Notes under the pieces: generated by a model | Told to the model about the DNA's origin: nothing | What the model saw: only the letters and a program-made list of their open reading frames with translations | The model's database searches: none | Position numbers and translations under genes: made by a program | Shown here: positions 32,338-41,020 of the stretch, piece after piece | Numbering within the stretch: the first letter of the stretch is position 1 | Layout: every line of letters begins with the position of its first letter | Source: Kumtagia sp052180275 | GTDB lineage: Bacteria; Pseudomonadota; Alphaproteobacteria; Rhizobiales; Rhizobiaceae | Assembly: GCF_052180275.1 (NCBI RefSeq) | Contig: NZ_CP197465.1 | Span: 3,534,001 to 3,598,000, forward strand | Length of the DNA stretch: 64,000 bases | Direction: 5' to 3'

Positions 32338-33533
32338 GAGACGGACCCTTGCCCGGGCTCTGTGCCGCCCCGGATGCGCAGGAACGCCATGCGGTCGCCG
32401 ATCCGGCGGGACCAGGACATCAGCGAATCGGCCCACGCCACCGGCAGTTCCATCGTGCGGTTCGTAGCGATGAACCATATGGAGACCGCCGACGCCAACA
32501 GCGGAACGGCGTAGATCAGAATGATGAAATGCGGTGACGATTGCGCCTGGTTGCCGGTGAAGAAGCCCAGCCAGCGCACGAACAGCGCCAGCGCCAGGGT
32601 CGTGACCAGCGGATGGATCCTGCCCTCGCGATGCGATTTCGCGTCGGAAGCGACCGCAAGCCCGATCAGCCCGAAGACGATCGGATAGAGCCATTCGGCC
32701 AACCGCCGGTGCAGCATGGCGCGGAATTCCTGCGGCTTCGCCTTGAAGGTCGAATCGTTCAGGTCGGGATCGAGCAGGTAGATGATGTCGCGATCCTTCG
32801 CGTACATCGTGCCCCCGCTGGTTTTCGCGGCGAATACGGAAAGGTCGAAGGTGTAGGAATCAAAATGGATGACAGACACGTCGCCGTTCGACGCCTTCCG
32901 CTGGACGACGCCGTCATTCATCACCAGCGTCTTGTCCTCACCCTCTTCGACCACCGATCCCTTCTTGGCGTAATAGATGAAGTCGGCGTTCTGGTCGCGC
33001 GAATCGGCAAGGAACACGCCGCCGAAATCGCCGCCCGGCAGCCTCTCGCCGATCTGGATGAAAAGCCCTTTCTCGATCTGCCGGAACGACCCTTCCTGGA
33101 CGACCATCGAGATGAGGTCGGCGCGGGCGCCTGCGAGCAGCCTGCGGAATTCGAGCTTCGAATAGGGGTCGACGAAATTGGCGAAGAGGAATGAAGTGAG
33201 GCTGGCCAGCGCCGCCAGGACCAGGATCGGCTTGACCACCACCCAGCGCGAGCTTCCGGAGGCATTGATCACGACGAGTTCCGAATCGGCGTTCATCGAG
33301 GCGAAGGTCTGCGCCACGGTGATGGCGACCGCGAAGGGGAGCACCTCCGGAACGACCGACGGCAGGATTAAGCTTGCAAGATAGAGGAAATTGCCTGCGC
33401 TCTGGCCGTTGGTGGTCACCAGGTCGAGGCGCGGCAGCACCTGCGTCACCCAGACGATCGCCATGGTACCGCCAAGCGTCGCGAGGAACGTCGCGAGCCC
33501 CTTCATGAAGATGTAGCGCTCGATGACCTTCAT
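32334..33533 (-). CDS. lptF: LPS export ABC transporter permease LptF
   Basis: 399 aa, same six-helix plus jellyroll plan as LptG. It starts MKVIERYIFMKGLATFLATLGG, has the coupling-helix segment NADSELVVINASGSSRW, and a C-terminal trio of membrane helices. It pairs with LptG in the LptB2FG transporter. An upstream extension to 33617 is open but Arg-rich and non-conserved, so the ATG at 33533 was chosen. It is the first gene of the minus-strand lpt unit; its promoter should lie in 33534-33779. Confidence 0.93.
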   Translation of the reverse strand: MKVIERYIFMKGLATFLATLGGTMAIVWVTQVLPRLDLVTTNGQSAGNFLYLASLILPSVVPEVLPFAVAITVAQTFASMNADSELVVINASGSSRWVVVKPILVLAALASLTSFLFANFVDPYSKLEFRRLLAGARADLISMVVQEGSFRQIEKGLFIQIGERLPGGDFGGVFLADSRDQNADFIYYAKKGSVVEEGEDKTLVMNDGVVQRKASNGDVSVIHFDSYTFDLSVFAAKTSGGTMYAKDRDIIYLLDPDLNDSTFKAKPQEFRAMLHRRLAEWLYPIVFGLIGLAVASDAKSHREGRIHPLVTTLALALFVRWLGFFTGNQAQSSPHFIILIYAVPLLASAVSIWFIATNRTMELPVAWADSLMSWSRRIGDRMAFLRIRGGTEPGQGSVS

Positions 33534-33779
33534 CAGCGGAGGAATTCCATGGACGTCCCTTGAGCGCCGCGATGAACGGAGCCTGCCTAACCTATGCGCC
33601 AGCCCGCGCCAGTTCAACCGGCGCAGCCCCCGCCAAGTCGCCGCGCCCCTGTCCCAGGCGGGCGCATTGTCGGGGCGGCGAGGCTAACAAAGTGCCAAGA
33701 GTCAGGGTTAATGCTTTATTGCGGCGAAACAAATAATTTTACAGGCTCGCCTTCACGTCCAGCTCTGCTTGCATCGAGG

Positions 33780-34607
33780 CTACTCTTTCGCCTGTTTCAG
33801 TCGGGTGCGCGTTCGCCTGGAGATCGCCGGGAGGATTTTCGCGCCGAGGTCCGGGCGGGCGCGGTGGACCTTGCCGGCTGCGGCCGTCACCAGGTGATGG
33901 ACGGCCAGGGTCACGACCGCCGCGAAGACGACGTCCGACAAATAATGGGCGCCGAAGGCGATGCGCATCGCGCCGGTCAGTGTCGCGAGACTGGCCGCGA
34001 GCACGAATCCGACGGTGCGCCAGGCAACCGGCAGCAATGGCACGACGCACAGCAGCCAGACTGCCGACGCCATTTCACCCGAGACGAAGGAGCAGTTCGA
34101 GGCGCAGTAGCCGGTGATCTTGCCCGCCGCCACGAACGGAAGATCGCCGCCGAAGAGATCGCTGTGGATTGGTCGCGGCCGGCCAGAATATCCCTTCAGG
34201 CCGACGTTGACGACCAGTCCCACGGCAATCGCATAGGTCCAGAACGCCGTCGATGCCTTCCGAGCGACGGTGCTGTCCAGCCGCCCGTTGATCGTCAGCT
34301 TCAGGGTGACCCAGATGCCGAGCGAGAGTGCCAGGACGAACGGCAATGCCTGCAGCGTCTGGCGCAGATAGGCCAGGTGGAGTCGGGCCGGGAAGTCGCC
34401 GCAGACTCGTGTTGCCGCTTCGAACTCTCCGCAGGGACGCTCGACGAAGAAGACCCGGCTCGTGGCGATGTCCAGGGCCGGAAAGAGCCAGAACATGGCC
34501 AGCGCAGCGATGATCGACGCAAGTATGAGCCAGCCCGGTATCGCCAGGTGAGGAATTGGCCGCCGGGCCGCAAGGTCTGGATGCCTGACGGCGGTCACAT
34601 CGGTCAT
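33780..34607 (-). CDS. PAP2-family membrane phosphatase
   Basis: 275 aa with about six membrane segments. The acid phosphatase motifs are KGYSGRPRP (KX6RP), CSFVSGEMASA in the place of the usual PSGH, and RIAFGAHYLSDVVF (with the HxxxD pair). LpxE-like lipid A phosphatases and phosphatidylglycerophosphate phosphatases share this plan; the substrate is undetermined, though the next gene cluster is LPS export. The Glu where the PSGH histidine is expected is odd. The ATG at 34607 is preceded by GGAGG five bases away, which decides the start. Confidence 0.8.
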   Translation of the reverse strand: MTDVTAVRHPDLAARRPIPHLAIPGWLILASIIAALAMFWLFPALDIATSRVFFVERPCGEFEAATRVCGDFPARLHLAYLRQTLQALPFVLALSLGIWVTLKLTINGRLDSTVARKASTAFWTYAIAVGLVVNVGLKGYSGRPRPIHSDLFGGDLPFVAAGKITGYCASNCSFVSGEMASAVWLLCVVPLLPVAWRTVGFVLAASLATLTGAMRIAFGAHYLSDVVFAAVVTLAVHHLVTAAAGKVHRARPDLGAKILPAISRRTRTRLKQAKE

Positions 34608-34847
34608 TCTGCCTCCAACTCGATCGCTCAAGTTGTCCGAATGCCGGCGCCTTTGTCCGAGGTGCCATCCGCCGCCTTGTGCTGCGTATCCGCTAGCCTC
34701 GCTTCCTGACACTGGGCTTACAGCGCCGCGACGATTTTGCGATGATTTCGTTACGCTCCGTCCACGGCGCCGGCGAAGTTTCTTGCCAAATCACCGAAAA
34801 CTCTCAAAGGTTGCGGGCCTGAACCGGTTCAGTCGAATGGAATGCCG

Positions 34848-36341
34848 ATGACGTTGAGACCAGCCATAAGCTTCGCCAAGTTTGCAGCTCCCAAGAAGGG
34901 GGTGGCCGTCGTTCTGGCGGCCGAGGGTGACGGGCTGTCTGACGCCGCCAAGGCTTGCGATCCCGCCGGAATCCTGCCGCGCGCCTTCGAGGTTTCCGAA
35001 TTCAAGGCGAAATTCGCAGGTGCGGTCGACCTCATCGCGCCCGAGGGATCGCCGCTCGACCGCATCGTCGCGGTTGGCGTCGGCAAGGCCTCGGCGTTGG
35101 GCGAGGCGTGCTGGTGGCGGCTCGGCGGATCCATCGCCGCGCAGATCAAGAAGGGCAAGGACGTGTCGATCGTCGCCGAACTGCCCGGCGTCACCGTCGG
35201 TCCGGCCGAGGTCGCGAGCATAGCCGGCGGCATCCTGCTCAGGAACTACAGCTTCGACACCTACAAGACCAAGAAGGAAGACGCCAACGGTGCTGCGCCC
35301 GACAAGCCGGCCCGCATCACCATCCTGTGCGCCAATCCGAGCGCCGCGAAGAAAGCCTTTGCCGAGACGCAAGGCACGGTCGACGGCGTCATCCTGGCGC
35401 GCGACCTGGTCAACGAGCCCGCCAATATCCTCGGCCCGGTCGAGTTCGCCGCGAAGGCGTCGGAATTGAAGGAACTCGGCGTTTCGGTCGAGGTACTGAC
35501 CGAGAAGGAGATGCGCAAGCTCGGCATGGGGGCGCTGCTCGGCGTGGCGCAGGGCTCGGTTCGACCGCCCCGGTTGGTCGTCATGCAGTGGAACGGTGGC
35601 AAGCCGAAGGACAAGCCCGTCGCCTTCATCGGCAAGGGCGTCGTCTTCGACACCGGCGGCATTTCGATCAAGCAGGCTGCCGGCATGGAGGACATGAAGG
35701 GTGACATGGGCGGCGCTGCCGCCGTCACCGGGCTCATGCATGTGCTCGCCGCGCGCAAGGCCAAGGCTAATGTCGTCGGCATCATCGGCTGTGTCGAGAA
35801 TATGCCCGACGGCAACGCCCAGCGCCCCGGCGACATCGTCACCTCGATGTCCGGGCAGACCATCGAGGTCATCAACACGGACGCCGAGGGCCGCCTCGTG
35901 CTGGCCGACGCGCTCTGGTATTGCAACGATCGTTTCCAGCCCAAATTCATGATCGATCTCGCGACGCTGACCGGCGCCATCATGGTCGCGCTCGGGAACG
36001 CCTACGCAGGCCTGTTCTCCAACAATGACGAACTGTCCGAGCGGCTCACCGCCGCCGGCCAGGTCACGCAGGAGCGGCTGTGGCGTATGCCGATGGGCGC
36101 CGAATACGACAAGATGATCGACACCAAGAACGCCGACATGAAGAACACCGGCGGCCGGCATGGCGGCTCGATCAGCGCCGCGCAGTTCCTGCAGCGTTTC
36201 GTCAAGGAGACGCCCTGGGCGCATCTCGACATAGCAGGAACAGCGATCTCGTCGCCGGCCACCGAGATCAACCAGTCCTGGGCGTCGGGTTTCGGCGTGC
36301 GCCTGCTCGACCGGCTCGTCCGCGACCACTACGAGGACTGA
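34848..36341 (+). CDS. pepA: Leucyl aminopeptidase (M17)
   Basis: 497 aa. The C-terminal catalytic domain contains KGVVFDTGGISIKQAAGMEDMKGDMGGAAAV, NMPDGNAQRPGDI and NTDAEGRLVLADAL, giving the Lys, Asp and Glu ligands of the two-metal centre and the catalytic Arg. The N-terminal ~160 residues form the macro-like hexamerisation domain. It removes N-terminal residues from peptides in the cytoplasm. An alternative ATG lies two codons upstream at 34842; GGAATG spacing favours 34848. It is divergent from the PAP2 gene and followed by holC, as in other Rhizobiales. Confidence 0.95.
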   Translation: MTLRPAISFAKFAAPKKGVAVVLAAEGDGLSDAAKACDPAGILPRAFEVSEFKAKFAGAVDLIAPEGSPLDRIVAVGVGKASALGEACWWRLGGSIAAQIKKGKDVSIVAELPGVTVGPAEVASIAGGILLRNYSFDTYKTKKEDANGAAPDKPARITILCANPSAAKKAFAETQGTVDGVILARDLVNEPANILGPVEFAAKASELKELGVSVEVLTEKEMRKLGMGALLGVAQGSVRPPRLVVMQWNGGKPKDKPVAFIGKGVVFDTGGISIKQAAGMEDMKGDMGGAAAVTGLMHVLAARKAKANVVGIIGCVENMPDGNAQRPGDIVTSMSGQTIEVINTDAEGRLVLADALWYCNDRFQPKFMIDLATLTGAIMVALGNAYAGLFSNNDELSERLTAAGQVTQERLWRMPMGAEYDKMIDTKNADMKNTGGRHGGSISAAQFLQRFVKETPWAHLDIAGTAISSPATEINQSWASGFGVRLLDRLVRDHYED

Positions 36342-36411
36342 GCAGGTTCCGCAAAAGTGTTGCGCGGTTTTCCATTGGGGAATCTGCGATGCATCGAGAG
36401 ATAAGTCCGGC

Positions 36412-36861
36412 ATGGCCGACGTTCTTTTCTATCACCTCACCGAATCGACGCTCGAGAACGCGCTGCCGGCGCTTCTCGAGAAGACGGTGCAGCGCGGCTG
36501 GCGCGCCGTGGTTCAGTTGGGCAGCGACGAACGCCGCGACAGCCTCGACACGCATCTGTGGACCTACCGCGACGATTCATTCCTCGCCCACGGCACCGAC
36601 CGCGAGCCGCATGCCGAGGCGCAGCCCGTTCTGCTGACGACCGCGCTGGACAATCGCAACGGCGCCGCCGTGCGTTTCGTGGTCGACGGCGCCAGCCCGC
36701 CGCCGGACGATGGTTGCGAGCGCATCGTCTTCATGTTCGACGGTCACGACGCCGCCCAGGTCGAGGAGGCTCGCAACCAGTGGAAAATCCACAAGGCCGG
36801 CGGCCATGCGGTGACCTACTGGCAGCAAACGCCCGAGCGCCGCTGGGAGCGCAAGGCGTGA
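36412..36861 (+). CDS. holC: DNA polymerase III subunit chi
   Basis: 149 aa. VLFYHLTESTLENALPALLEKTVQRGWRAVVQ at the start, LWTYRDDSFLAHG and the late FMFDGHDAAQVEEARNQWK match HolC. Chi links the clamp loader (via psi) to SSB. In alphaproteobacteria it is regularly next to pepA, as here. It ends 7 bp before the next, unknown gene. Confidence 0.93.
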   Translation: MADVLFYHLTESTLENALPALLEKTVQRGWRAVVQLGSDERRDSLDTHLWTYRDDSFLAHGTDREPHAEAQPVLLTTALDNRNGAAVRFVVDGASPPPDDGCERIVFMFDGHDAAQVEEARNQWKIHKAGGHAVTYWQQTPERRWERKA

Positions 36862-36868
36862 GGCGATC

Positions 36869-37498
36869 ATGCTATTGATGCGCATCGTCTTCTTCCTGGT
36901 CCTGCTGGCCGGCGCGGGCATGGGCTTGGCTTATCCCTGGGCGGTCGGCCATCTCGGCGCGCACGAGATCGGCAATTGGCGGGTGCAGAATGCAGCGGGA
37001 GGTTTTCGCCCGGTCGATGCCCGCCTGGGTCCAACCGATGCGCCTGTAAAAGCTGTGCTCGACGTGGCCGCGGTCCTGCCGCCTGACCTGGATGCCGGCC
37101 AGAGCCTGCTCACCATCACCGCCGCCACCCAGGGGCGCACGGTGCTGGCCGAATCGCTCGGCCTTTCCAGCGCCGAAAAACGCGAGGAGTCGCCACAGAC
37201 CCGCCAGCAGGTCTATCGCATCGAGGCCGGCCCGATCGCCGAGATCGCCGAGGGCTCCTACACGTTCACCGTCGGGCCGGGGGACGCCGAGGGCGTGCAG
37301 TTTTCATCGGTCGACCTGATCCTGACCGGCGGGGCAGGGGCCTACGACCAGCGGGCGCAGCCAGTCGGCTTCTCGATCATGGCGATCGGCTTCATCGGTT
37401 TCGTCCTATCGCTGCGCCGCGGCCGGGGCGGCAGTAGTGGCGGAGGCGCGCAGCCGCCGCAAAAGCCGCGCTGGGGCCGCGACGCGGCGCAGCCCTGA
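36869..37498 (+). CDS. Hypothetical membrane-anchored protein, 209 aa
   Basis: Not recognised. Residues ~4-25 form a hydrophobic N-terminal helix (MRIVFFLVLLAGAGMGLAYPWA), the middle is a soluble beta-rich region (likely periplasmic), and ~165-183 is a second membrane helix (VGFSIMAIGFIGFVLSL). The tail is Gly/Arg/Pro rich. It lies between holC and rlmJ with short gaps, so it is probably in one transcript with them. The layout suggests a periplasmic domain held by both ends. Confidence 0.7.
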   Translation: MLLMRIVFFLVLLAGAGMGLAYPWAVGHLGAHEIGNWRVQNAAGGFRPVDARLGPTDAPVKAVLDVAAVLPPDLDAGQSLLTITAATQGRTVLAESLGLSSAEKREESPQTRQQVYRIEAGPIAEIAEGSYTFTVGPGDAEGVQFSSVDLILTGGAGAYDQRAQPVGFSIMAIGFIGFVLSLRRGRGGSSGGGAQPPQKPRWGRDAAQP

Positions 37499-37511
37499 AC
37501 GCCATGCCGTC

Positions 37512-38372
37512 ATGAACTACCGCCACGACTTCCATGCCGGCAATTTCGCCGATGTCGTCAAGCACGCCGTTCTCACGCGGCTGGTCGAATATCTGAAGAT
37601 CAAGGACAAGGCGTTCCGGGTCATCGACACGCATGCGGGCGCCGGCGTCTACAATCTTTCCAGCGACGCCGCGCAACGCACCGGCGAGTGGCTGGGCGGC
37701 ATCGGCCGCTTGCGTTCGGCACAACTGCCTGCTCCCGCAGCAACTCTGCTCGCGCCTTATCTCGAAGCTGTCGAAGCGACGAATAAGGGGGGTAATTTCA
37801 CCCATTATCCCGGCTCGCCGATGATCGTGCGCCATCTGGTACGCAAGCAGGACCGGCTGACGGCGATCGAGCTTCACCCGCAGGACGCTCATCGCCTGGC
37901 CAATCTTTTTGCGGGCGATCATCAGGCGCGCATCATCGAACTCGACGGCTGGCTGGCGCTGGGTGCGCATCTGCCGCCAAAGGAGAAACGCGGGCTGGTC
38001 ATGGTCGACCCGCCCTTCGAGCAGCCGGGCGAATTCGGCCGGCTGGTCCAGGGCCTGGTGAAGGCGCATCGGCGCTGGCCGGGCGGCATCTACGCGCTCT
38101 GGTATCCCGTGAAGGATCTTCAGGCCGTGGCGGGATTCGCGAAGGACCTGCGGCAGTCGGGCATTCCAAAAATCCTCGACATCCGATTCGCCATCCGCCC
38201 GCCTTCCGACGAGCCACGCCTCGACGGTACAGGAATGGTGGTGGTGAACCCGCCGTTCACGCTTGAATCAGAGCTGCGCGTCATCCTGCCGGCGCTGCAC
38301 CGTGTCCTTGCGGAAACACCGGGTGGCGAATGGACACTGGATTGGCTGGCCGGGGAGGCTGCCGGAGCTTGA
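37512..38372 (+). CDS. rlmJ: 23S rRNA (adenine2030-N6)-methyltransferase
   Basis: 286 aa. MNYRHDFHAGNFADVVKHAVLTRL at the start and the methyltransferase motif VMVDPPFEQPGEF (DPPF) identify RlmJ. It methylates A2030 of 23S rRNA using S-adenosylmethionine. An in-frame extension to 37437 overlaps the previous gene and is not conserved, so the ATG at 37512 is used. It lies 13 bp after the preceding unknown gene. Confidence 0.93.
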   Translation: MNYRHDFHAGNFADVVKHAVLTRLVEYLKIKDKAFRVIDTHAGAGVYNLSSDAAQRTGEWLGGIGRLRSAQLPAPAATLLAPYLEAVEATNKGGNFTHYPGSPMIVRHLVRKQDRLTAIELHPQDAHRLANLFAGDHQARIIELDGWLALGAHLPPKEKRGLVMVDPPFEQPGEFGRLVQGLVKAHRRWPGGIYALWYPVKDLQAVAGFAKDLRQSGIPKILDIRFAIRPPSDEPRLDGTGMVVVNPPFTLESELRVILPALHRVLAETPGGEWTLDWLAGEAAGA

Positions 38373-38437
38373 CCCGTGGCCGGCCATTGCGCACAGTGAA
38401 TATGGATTTCAGTTCACTGGATCGTTCGCGAGGGCGC

Positions 38438-38869
38438 ATGTTGCAGGTCGTCAAAGCTTTAGCCGTGGCCGCGCTCGCTGTGTGCGCAATGGCCGGCGTC
38501 TCCCATGCCGGCAATTTCATCGATCCGACGGGCACGAAGGTCAGCGCCTGCGACGACCAGAGCTTCCTCCGCAGCATCTCGGCGCGCTTCGACTATCAGG
38601 TCCGTAACGTGCCCAACCTCCCGGACGTATCGATCACCGACTTCCGCGACATCCACGAGCATCGCTACATCCCGCGCAACGAGGAATGGCCGATCAGCAG
38701 GCGCTATTGCGGGGCGACCGTGATCCTCTCCGACGGCAGCAAGCGCGACCTGTGGTATCTGATCGAGGCGCGCATGGGTTTTGCCGCGACAAGGCAGAAC
38801 GTCGAATTTTGCGTGTCGGGCTTCGACCGCTGGTTCGTCTATAATGGCAACTGCCGCGTCCTGAAATGA
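38438..38869 (+). CDS. Hypothetical secreted protein, 143 aa
   Basis: The ATG at 38438 starts a clear signal peptide (MLQVVKALAVAALAVCAMAGVSHA, cleavage about residue 24). The mature ~120-aa protein has four Cys, likely two disulfides, and the late FCVSGFDRWFVYNGNCRVLK. I have the impression of similar small periplasmic proteins in Rhizobiales without function. An ATG at 38402 is also in frame but would bury the signal peptide. It ends 7 bp before a secreted RNase T2, hinting at co-expression. Confidence 0.7.
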   Translation: MLQVVKALAVAALAVCAMAGVSHAGNFIDPTGTKVSACDDQSFLRSISARFDYQVRNVPNLPDVSITDFRDIHEHRYIPRNEEWPISRRYCGATVILSDGSKRDLWYLIEARMGFAATRQNVEFCVSGFDRWFVYNGNCRVLK

Positions 38870-38876
38870 TTTGACC

Positions 38877-39593
38877 ATGCGCCGCGGCAAGCCGCTGCCG
38901 CGATGGCTCGCTTTTCTGCTCTTCACGGGATTGCTGGCGTTTGCCGGTTGTGATCAGCAGCCGGCCGCGGACGCCCAGCCGGAACAGGCAGCCGTCGATG
39001 CGGGCAAGAAGGTTCCACTCGGAAAGGGTTTTGACTTCTACGTGCTGTCGCTGTCGTGGTCGCCGAGCTATTGCGAGGCGGAGGGCGAGAACGCCAACCG
39101 CCAGCAATGCGCCTCCGGCCGGCCCTATGCCTTCGTCGTGCACGGCTTGTGGCCGCAGTTCGAGCGCGGTTTTCCGCAGGACTGCGGCGGCAACGGCAAT
39201 GTCGACAATGATACGGCGCGTTCGCTCTACGATCTGATGCCGTCCGCCGGCCTGATCCGCCACGAATGGCGCAAGCACGGCACCTGCACGGGCCTGTCGC
39301 AGGCCGACTATTTCCAGGTCCTGCGCTTCGCCCGCGAGCGGGTGGTGGTGCCGCAGGAATTCCGGCGGCTCGACGACTACCGCACGCTGTCGCCTCGCGA
39401 GGCCGAGCAATCCTTCCTCAAGGCCAATCCCGGCCTCGACGCTTCGGATATCGCCGTCACCTGCGACCGCCGGTTCCTGCGCGAAATCCGCATCTGCATG
39501 ACCAAGGATCTGGGCTTCCGGGAGTGCCCGGAGATCGACCGCCGCGCCTGCCGCGCCGACAGGATCGTCATGCCGCCGATGCGCGGCGGATAG
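38877..39593 (+). CDS. Ribonuclease T2-family lipoprotein
   Basis: 238 aa. The N-terminus is a lipoprotein-type signal (LLFTGLLAFAGC, Cys25). Both active-site boxes are intact: CAS I FVVHGLWPQ (His89) and CAS II RHEWRKHGTC (His129, Glu130, Lys133, His134). RNase T2 enzymes cut single-stranded RNA with little base preference and, when lipid-anchored, act outside the cytoplasm, probably for nutrient scavenging. It starts 7 bp after the preceding secreted protein; a TTG two codons earlier is less likely than the ATG. Confidence 0.92.
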   Translation: MRRGKPLPRWLAFLLFTGLLAFAGCDQQPAADAQPEQAAVDAGKKVPLGKGFDFYVLSLSWSPSYCEAEGENANRQQCASGRPYAFVVHGLWPQFERGFPQDCGGNGNVDNDTARSLYDLMPSAGLIRHEWRKHGTCTGLSQADYFQVLRFARERVVVPQEFRRLDDYRTLSPREAEQSFLKANPGLDASDIAVTCDRRFLREIRICMTKDLGFRECPEIDRRACRADRIVMPPMRGG

Positions 39594-39614
39594 GCTTCCC
39601 GCCTGTGAGAAATC

Positions 39615-39655
39615 GCGATGCCGCGCGTGCCTGAAGCGCGCGGCATCGCTTCATT
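39615..39655. terminator. Strong bidirectional-type terminator hairpin
   Basis: A perfect 13-bp stem (39615-39627 GCGATGCCGCGCG with 39637-39649) with a 9-base loop, followed by TTCATT. It separates the convergent RNase T2 and acyl-CoA dehydrogenase-like genes. Confidence 0.75.
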
Positions 39656-39687
39656 GTCCGTCTGACCACGAGCGGACAATTCTGGGA

Positions 39688-40848
39688 TCAGAAAATGGTC
39701 GCGGTCGGCAGCCCCAGCGCCACCGCGCCGGCATATTCGGCCTGCGGGCCGGCCTGCAGCGGATGGAAGCGCGCGCCCTGCACGTCGCGGAAGCAGCGCT
39801 CCAGCCCGTTGGCGCGGTAGAAGCTCGCGCCGCCCGCCAATTCCATCGCCAGTTCCACGGCCCTGATGGCGTTGGAAGCCACGAGGCTGCGGCCAATCAT
39901 CACCTCGTTGACCGAATCGGCCGAGGGCGCGTTGCGCTCGACGATGTCGATCATCCACCGATGCGCCAGTTGTGCGGCGCGCAGCGCCGTGTCCATCTCG
40001 CCGGCCAGCCTCAGCGCGTGTGGCGTCTGCCGCTTCTTCCTGGCCATGCCGACCGCGATCTCGCGGGCGTTCTCGGCGACGCCGAGATAGACCGCGTAGA
40101 TCAGCGGGAAGGCGATCGTCGAGATGATCTGGAACAGCGGATGCCATTCGCCGCTCTTGCGCGTCAATGCGACGCTGGCGTCGGGCACGAACAGGCCGTC
40201 GATCACCACGTCGTTGGATCCCGTTCCGCGCATGCCCATCACCCGCCAGGTGTCGGCGATCGACACCGCAGGCGACGACATCGGCACGCCGAAATGGATG
40301 ACGGAATCAGTGCCGTCCTCGCCATGCACCACCGCACCGGTCATCAGCAGGTTGCCGGACGCCGCGCCCGAGGTGAAGACTTTTCGGCCCGATATGCGGT
40401 ATCCGCCATCGACCTTGACCGCTTCTCCCGAGCCGCCGATCCAGTCCGATCCTCCGCTTGAAAGCAGAAGAATCCGCTCGCTGGCGATACGCTTCAGCAG
40501 TGGCTCGACGGCCGCCAGGTTCTGGTGGCGCCAGCGCCAGGCGGGGATCGCCACCTGATGCGTGTGCATGGCGAAGGCCAACGCCGTCGAGGCGCAGTGG
40601 CGTGCCATTTCGCGCAGCATGGCCGCGAGTTCAGCGACCTCCGCGCCACCGCCGCCGAGTTCGGCCGGCACGGCCGCTTCGACAAGGCCCGAAGTCTTCA
40701 GCGTCTCGAAATTGGCGGCGACGAAACGGTCGTTGGCGTCTGCGTCGTCCGCATGCTCTGCGAACTGCGGCCCGAGTTCACGCGCCAACCCGACGACGTC
40801 GGTACGGCGCAGGGCGCTTAAGGATTCTGCTCTCATGGGGGCGGTCAT
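39688..40848 (-). CDS. Acyl-CoA dehydrogenase-like flavoprotein
   Basis: 386 aa. It follows the ACAD fold: N-terminal helical domain, middle beta domain with VMGMRGTGSNDVVIDGLFVP and a C-terminal helical domain with ARGASFYRANGLERCFRDVQGARFHPLQ-like segments (here GGASFYR). The last part is closer to the HsaC/DszC-like flavin-dependent monooxygenase branch, so a monooxygenase role is as likely as dehydrogenation; the substrate is unknown. The ATG at 40848 follows GGAGATACC. It is divergent from an HxlR regulator, with an inverted repeat beside the start. Confidence 0.85.
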   Translation of the reverse strand: MTAPMRAESLSALRRTDVVGLARELGPQFAEHADDADANDRFVAANFETLKTSGLVEAAVPAELGGGGAEVAELAAMLREMARHCASTALAFAMHTHQVAIPAWRWRHQNLAAVEPLLKRIASERILLLSSGGSDWIGGSGEAVKVDGGYRISGRKVFTSGAASGNLLMTGAVVHGEDGTDSVIHFGVPMSSPAVSIADTWRVMGMRGTGSNDVVIDGLFVPDASVALTRKSGEWHPLFQIISTIAFPLIYAVYLGVAENAREIAVGMARKKRQTPHALRLAGEMDTALRAAQLAHRWMIDIVERNAPSADSVNEVMIGRSLVASNAIRAVELAMELAGGASFYRANGLERCFRDVQGARFHPLQAGPQAEYAGAVALGLPTATIF

Positions 40849-40861
40849 TGTGGTATCTCCT

Positions 40862-40890
40862 GTAAAATGTTGCAGAATTCCACATTTTAC
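40862..40890. promoter_or_regulatory. Candidate HxlR operator: perfect 9-bp inverted repeat
   Basis: GTAAAATGT (40862-40870) and ACATTTTAC (40882-40890) are exact inverted copies separated by 11 bases. The centre lies about 28 bp from the dehydrogenase ATG, upstream of its ribosome-binding site, where a repressor would block initiation. The HxlR-type gene starts 130 bp to the right. Confidence 0.65.
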
Positions 40891-41020
40891 GAGACTGCAT
40901 TCCGACACAAGTACAGAAACTATACCGTTTGAGGCGCCTGCCTCGCGGTGAGTGCGTGGCCTGGTGGCAATCTCAACACATCTTCTGTATTCTCAGACAA
41001 ACTTTCCCTACGGAGGATAT

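Noticed and set aside
34791..36413. 540-codon minus-strand frame opposite pepA
   Set aside because: Shadow of a clear M17 peptidase; no protein-like motifs.
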